DNA of 10,494 nucleotides from Liolophura sinensis (taxonomy: Eukaryota > Mollusca > Polyplacophora > Chitonida > Chitonidae), in assembly GCF_032854445.1 (NCBI RefSeq), contig NW_027017998.1:126001-136494 (forward strand), read 5' to 3'. Made by a program: the position numbers and the translations under genes. This document shows positions 7,685-10,494 of the stretch, piece by piece (within the stretch, counting starts at the first letter, position 1; the number at the start of each line of letters is the position of its first letter). The notes beneath the pieces were generated by a model. That model worked only from the letters and a program-made list of their open reading frames with translations. It searched no databases and was not told the origin of the DNA.

Positions 7685-8234
7685 GGAGTAAGAGCCGTTG
7701 CTGGGCACGTGATTATGACATCAATGATCATTCAATTGTCACTACAGCCAAAAGTATTGGTCGGAGAGCAACGCGGTTTGCACCATTCGATTTCTCGTGA
7801 CAAAATACGTCGGATTAGCCTCTTACCAGCAGGACTGGGAACAGGTTTTCCACTTTTGCATTTTTGCCTGGTCTTTTTGTTAATTGAAATCGGCTACAGT
7901 GTTCTCGGTACAATCGCTACTGGTCATTACTATATTCAACTTTTGACTATGAGTTATGTGCCCTTCGGTAGCCCAGAAGACCTGAAATCTTTGGGCTAAG
8001 CCCATTTAACTCACCCAGCAATTGCCTTACTTCTAAGTGCAAGACAATCTCAATGTCTTTATCTACGTGTAGAAAAACCAGACCATTTGTACATAAAAAA
8101 CACAAGGTACTTGATACAGTCTGCTGTAAAAAGTACAACTGACCACAATCCCACATGAATAAGGTGCCAAAAGATGCGGAATTGAGCCAGGTATCGGCAG
8201 CTGTTGACAAATTGCAAATTTCCCTGGTTTCCAT
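7685..8234 (+). repeat. Monomer 15, type B, second subtype
   Basis: Private markers shared only with monomer 18 are CTCGTGACAAAA, GAACAGGTTTTCC, TACAGTGTTCTC and CTATGAGTTATG. It also has B features GCTGGGC, ATCGCTACTGG, GGGCTAAGCCC and AGTGCAAG, and the GACCACAATCCCACATGAA tail. It lacks TTGAATTG and CGAATTAG of monomers 2, 7 and 10, so it is a distinct B lineage. Confidence 0.95.
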
Positions 8235-8784
8235 GGAGTAAGAGCCGTTGCTGTGCACGTGATTATGACATAAATGATCATTCAATTGTCACTACAGCCA
8301 AAAGTATTGGTCGGAGAGCAACGCGGTTTGCACCATTCGATTTCTCGTCACAAAATACGTCGGATTAGCCTCTTACCAGCAGCACTGGAACAATTTTTCC
8401 ACTTTTGCATTTTTACCTGGTCTTTTTCTTAATTGAAATCGGCTACACTGTACTATGTACCATCGCGACTGGTCATTACTATATTCAACTTTTGACTATA
8501 TGTTATGTGCCCTTCGGTAGCCCAGAAGACGTCAAATCTTTGGGCCAAGCCCATTTAACTCACCCAGCAATTGCCTTACTTCTAAGTCGAAGACAATCTC
8601 AATGTCTTTATCTACGTGTAGAAAAACCAGACCATTTGTACATAAAAAACACAAGGTACTTGATACAGTCTGCTGTAAAAAGTACAACTAAAATACTGAC
8701 CCACATTTATAAGGTGCCAAAAGATTCGGAATTGAGCCAGGCATCGGCAGCTGTTGAAAAATTGCAAATTTCCCTGGTTTCCAT
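8235..8784 (+). repeat. Monomer 16, type C
   Basis: The 5' end GCTGTGCACG and CGCGGTTTGC match monomer 19. The remainder matches monomer 13: TTTTACCTGG, GACGTC at 8528-8533, GGGCCAAG, AGTCGAAG, the CACATTTAT tail and GATTCGG. This is the join at which the duplicated trimer begins again. Confidence 0.95.
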
Positions 8785-9334
8785 GGAGTAAGAGCCGTTG
8801 CTACGCACGTGATTATGACATAAATGATCATTCAATTGTCGCTACAGCCAAAAGTATTGGTCGAAGAGCAACGCGGATTGCACCATTCGATTTCTCGTCA
8901 CAAAATACGTCGGATTAGCCTCTTGCCAGCAGCACTGGAACAATTTTTCCAATTTTGCATTTTTTGCCTGGTCTTTTTGTTAATTGAAACCGGCTACACT
9001 GTACTCTGTACAATCGCGACTGGTCATTACTATATTCAACTTTTGACTATAAGTTATGTGCCCTTCGGTAGCCCAGAAGACCTGAAATCTTTGGGCCAAG
9101 CCCATTTAACTCACCCAGCAATTGTCTTACTTCTAAGTCCAAGACAATCTCAATGTCTTTATCTACGTGTAGAAAAAACCACACCATTTGTACATAAAAA
9201 ACACAAGGTACTTGATACAGTCTGCTGTAAAAGTACAACTAAACACTGACCCACATTTATAAGGTGCCAAAAGATGCGAAGTGGGTAAGGCATCGGCAGC
9301 TGTTAAAAAACTGCAAATATCCATGGGTTTCCAT
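8785..9334 (+). repeat. Monomer 17, type A with divergent 3' end
   Basis: This is a near-copy of monomer 14. By eye the pair differs by one substitution (GTACAACT against GTAGAACT) and seven one-base changes, each in a homopolymer run. It carries the same altered 3' end and the doubled CCATGG (9321-9326 and 9331-9336). Confidence 0.95.
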
Positions 9335-9885
9335 GGAGTAAGAGCCGTTGCTGGGCACGTGATTATGACATCAATGATCATTCAATTGTCACTACAGCCA
9401 AAAAGTATTGGTCGGAGAGCAACGCGGTTTGCACCATTCGATTTCTCGTGACAAAATACGTCGGATTATCCTCTTACCAGCAGCACTGGAACAGGTTTTC
9501 CACTTTTGCATTTTTGCCTGGTCTTTTTGTTAATTGAAATCGGCTACAGTGTTCTCTGTACAATCGCTACTGGTCATTACTATATTCAACTTTTGACTAT
9601 GAGTTATGTGCCCTTCGGTAGCCCAGAAGACCTGAATCTTTGGGGCTAAGCCCATTTAACTCACCCAGCAATTGCCTTACTTCTAAGTGCAAGACAATCT
9701 CAATGTCTTTATCTACGTGTAGAAAAACCAGACCATTTGTACATAAAAAACACAAGGTACTTGATACAGTCTGCTGTAAAAAGTACAACTGACCACAATC
9801 CCAACATGAATAAGGTGCCAAAAGATGCGGAATTGAGCCAGGTATCGGCAGCTGTTGACAAATTGCAAATTTCCCTGGTTTCCAT
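9335..9885 (+). repeat. Monomer 18, type B, second subtype
   Basis: This is a near-copy of monomer 15. Substitutions are seen at GATTATCC, CAGCACTGG and CTCTGTACAATC. One-base run changes occur in CCAAAAAGT, CACTGGAAC, CTGAATC, TGGGGCTAAG and CCCAACATG. It has the same CTCGTGAC, TACAGTG and GACCACAATCCC markers. Confidence 0.95.
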
Positions 9886-10434
9886 GGAGTAAGAGCCGTT
9901 GCTGTGCACGTGATTATGACATAAAATGATCATTCAATTGTCACTACAGGCAAAAGTGTTGGGTCGGAGAGCAACGCGGTTTGCACCATTCGATTTCTCG
10001 TCACAAAATACGTCGGATTAGCCGCTTACCAGCAGCACTGGAACAATTTTTCCACTTCTGCATTTTTGCCTGGTCTTTTTCTTAATTGAAATCGGCTACA
10101 CTGTACTATGTACCATCGCGACTGGTCATTACTATATTCAACTTTTGACTATATGTTATGTGCCCTTCGGTAGCCAGAAGACGTCAAATTATTGGGCTAA
10201 GCCCATTTAACTCACCCAGCAATTGCCTTACTTCTAAGTCCAAGACAATCTCAATGTCTTTATCTACGTGTAGAAAAACCACACCATTTGTACATGAAAA
10301 ACACAAGGTACTTGATACAGTCTGCTGTAAAAAGTACAACTGAACACTGACCCACTTCAGTAAGGTGCCAACAGATGCGAATTGAGCCAGGCATCGGCAG
10401 CTGTTGAAAAATTGCAAATTTCCCTGGTTTCCAT
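9886..10434 (+). repeat. Monomer 19, type C, divergent
   Basis: It starts GCTGTGCACG and has C markers ACAGGC, TTTTTCTTAATTG, CTATGTACCATCG, CTATATGTTATG and GACGTC (10180-10185). Its 3' part (GGGCTAAGCCC, GTCCAAG, GTACATGAAAAAC, CACTTCAG) resembles monomer 3 more than monomer 16. Private changes include GTGTTGGGTCGG, TTAGCCGC, CTTCTGC, CAAATTATTGGG and CCAACAGATG. Confidence 0.95.
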
Positions 10435-10494
10435 GGAGTAAGAGCCGTTGCTACGCACGTGATTATGACATAAATGATCATTCAATTGTCGCTA
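10435..10494 (+). repeat. Monomer 20, first 60 bp, type A
   Basis: The window ends 60 bases into this unit. GCTACGC and GTCGCTA mark it as type A, which continues the A-B-C order after monomers 17-19 and places the next higher-order boundary at 10435. Confidence 0.95.

Larger units (their letters stand above)
6584..8234 (+). repeat. Recent segmental duplicate, left copy (C-A-B phase), 1651 bp
   Basis: Monomers 13-15 match monomers 16-18 far better than monomers of the same type elsewhere. By manual comparison of the three pairs I count 3, 1 and 3 substitutions and 2, 7 and 5 one-base indels. Shared private markers include the altered end of monomers 14 and 17 (GCGGAAGTGGGTAAGG or its one-base-shorter form) and the CTCGTGAC and TACAGTGTTCTC variants of monomers 15 and 18. 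The left boundary probably lies inside monomer 13, because its first 100 bases differ from monomer 16 at two diagnostic sites. Confidence 0.85.
8235..9885 (+). repeat. Recent segmental duplicate, right copy (C-A-B phase), 1651 bp
   Basis: This is the partner of 6584-8234 at a lag of exactly 1651 bp. The similarity drops in monomer 19 (from 9886), which differs from monomer 16 at many sites: ACAGGC, GTGTTGGG, GGGCTAAG, GTCCAAG, and the CACTTCAG tail in place of CACATTTAT. The duplication therefore ends near the start of monomer 19. The first bases of monomers 16 and 19 (GCTGTGCACG) still agree, so the exact edge may be about 30-60 bases into monomer 19. Confidence 0.85.
1..10494 (+). repeat. 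Satellite DNA array, about 549-bp monomer, 19.1 copies head to tail
   Basis: The entire window is made of direct copies of one unit. I phased the unit on GGAGTAAGAG, which occurs after (C)CATGG at 20 regularly spaced positions. Unit lengths in order are 550, 548, 547, 549, 545, 551, 549, 549, 549, 548, 548, 550, 550, 551, 550, 550, 550, 551 and 549 bp, then 60 bp of a further unit. All copies share one orientation, with no spacer, inserted element or unique DNA between them. The start phase is arbitrary because neither array edge is visible. Long tandem monomers of this kind are known from eukaryotic heterochromatin; rDNA spacer subrepeats are an alternative. I do not recognise the family. 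The strand is simply that of the window. Confidence 0.98.

Noticed and set aside
1-10494. CRISPR array.
   Set aside because: The repeat unit is about 549 bp of continuous homologous sequence, with no short repeat alternating with unique spacers.
1-10494. Tandem copies of a mobile element, or Helitron-type ends at the GGGCTAAGCCC hairpin.
   Set aside because: There are no terminal inverted repeats, target-site duplications, transposase or reverse transcriptase frame. The hairpin is mid-unit, type-polymorphic and not followed by the CTRR end expected of a Helitron.
1-10494. rDNA or other multicopy gene array.
   Set aside because: No stretch recognisable as 18S, 5.8S, 28S or 5S rRNA, snRNA or histone gene occurs in the unit. 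An rDNA intergenic spacer subrepeat cannot be excluded without flanking sequence.

Overview
The whole window is one uninterrupted tandem-repeat (satellite DNA) array. Nineteen complete head-to-tail monomers of 545-551 bp (mean about 549) are followed by the first 60 bp of a twentieth. With the monomer phased on the conserved GGAGTAAGAG that follows CCATGG, units start at 1, 551, 1099, 1646, 2195, 2740, 3291, 3840, 4389, 4938, 5486, 6034, 6584, 7134, 7685, 8235, 8785, 9335, 9886 and 10435. No unique flanking DNA is present, so the true array is longer at both ends. I see no credible protein gene, rRNA, tRNA, CRISPR array, insertion sequence or bacterial operon. The short open frames on both strands are the same few monomer-encoded frames recurring once per unit and broken differently in each.

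Organism: an array of long (about 0.55 kb) monomers with higher-order organisation is typical of eukaryotic heterochromatin (pericentromeric, centromeric, subtelomeric, sex chromosome) or less often of rDNA spacer subrepeats. I do not recognise the family and cannot name the host from the sequence. Base composition looks mildly AT-rich.

Layout: the monomers fall into three main types by linked diagnostic substitutions. Type A has GCTACGC, GTCGCTACAGCC, CGCGGATTGC and usually GAAACCGG. Type B has GCTGGGC, TCACTACAGCC, CGGTTTGC and mostly GGGCTAAGCCC. Type C has ACTATGTACCATCG, usually TTTTTCTTAATTG and a GACGTC site. The order is A-B-B/C-C | A-B/A-B-C | A-B-C | A-C | A-B-C | A-B-C | A(partial). 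This is a higher-order repeat (HOR) with a basic A-B-C trimer of about 1.65 kb, interrupted by two four-monomer units and one two-monomer unit. Within it, 6584-8234 and 8235-9885 are near-identical 1651-bp copies, differing by my manual count at 7 substitutions and 14 one-base indels, all of the indels in or beside homopolymer runs.

The array appears to evolve by unequal exchange and conversion. Two units (3 and 6) look chimeric, a 24-25 bp box near the 3' end of the unit occurs in three alleles that are shuffled among types, and the last duplicated trimer carries a private 3' variant. Short dyad symmetries and CACGTG/CAGCTG hexamers recur every monomer and are the best candidates for protein-binding positions. 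Many one-base homopolymer indels look like long-read consensus error and should be settled before indel-based or ORF-based conclusions are drawn.
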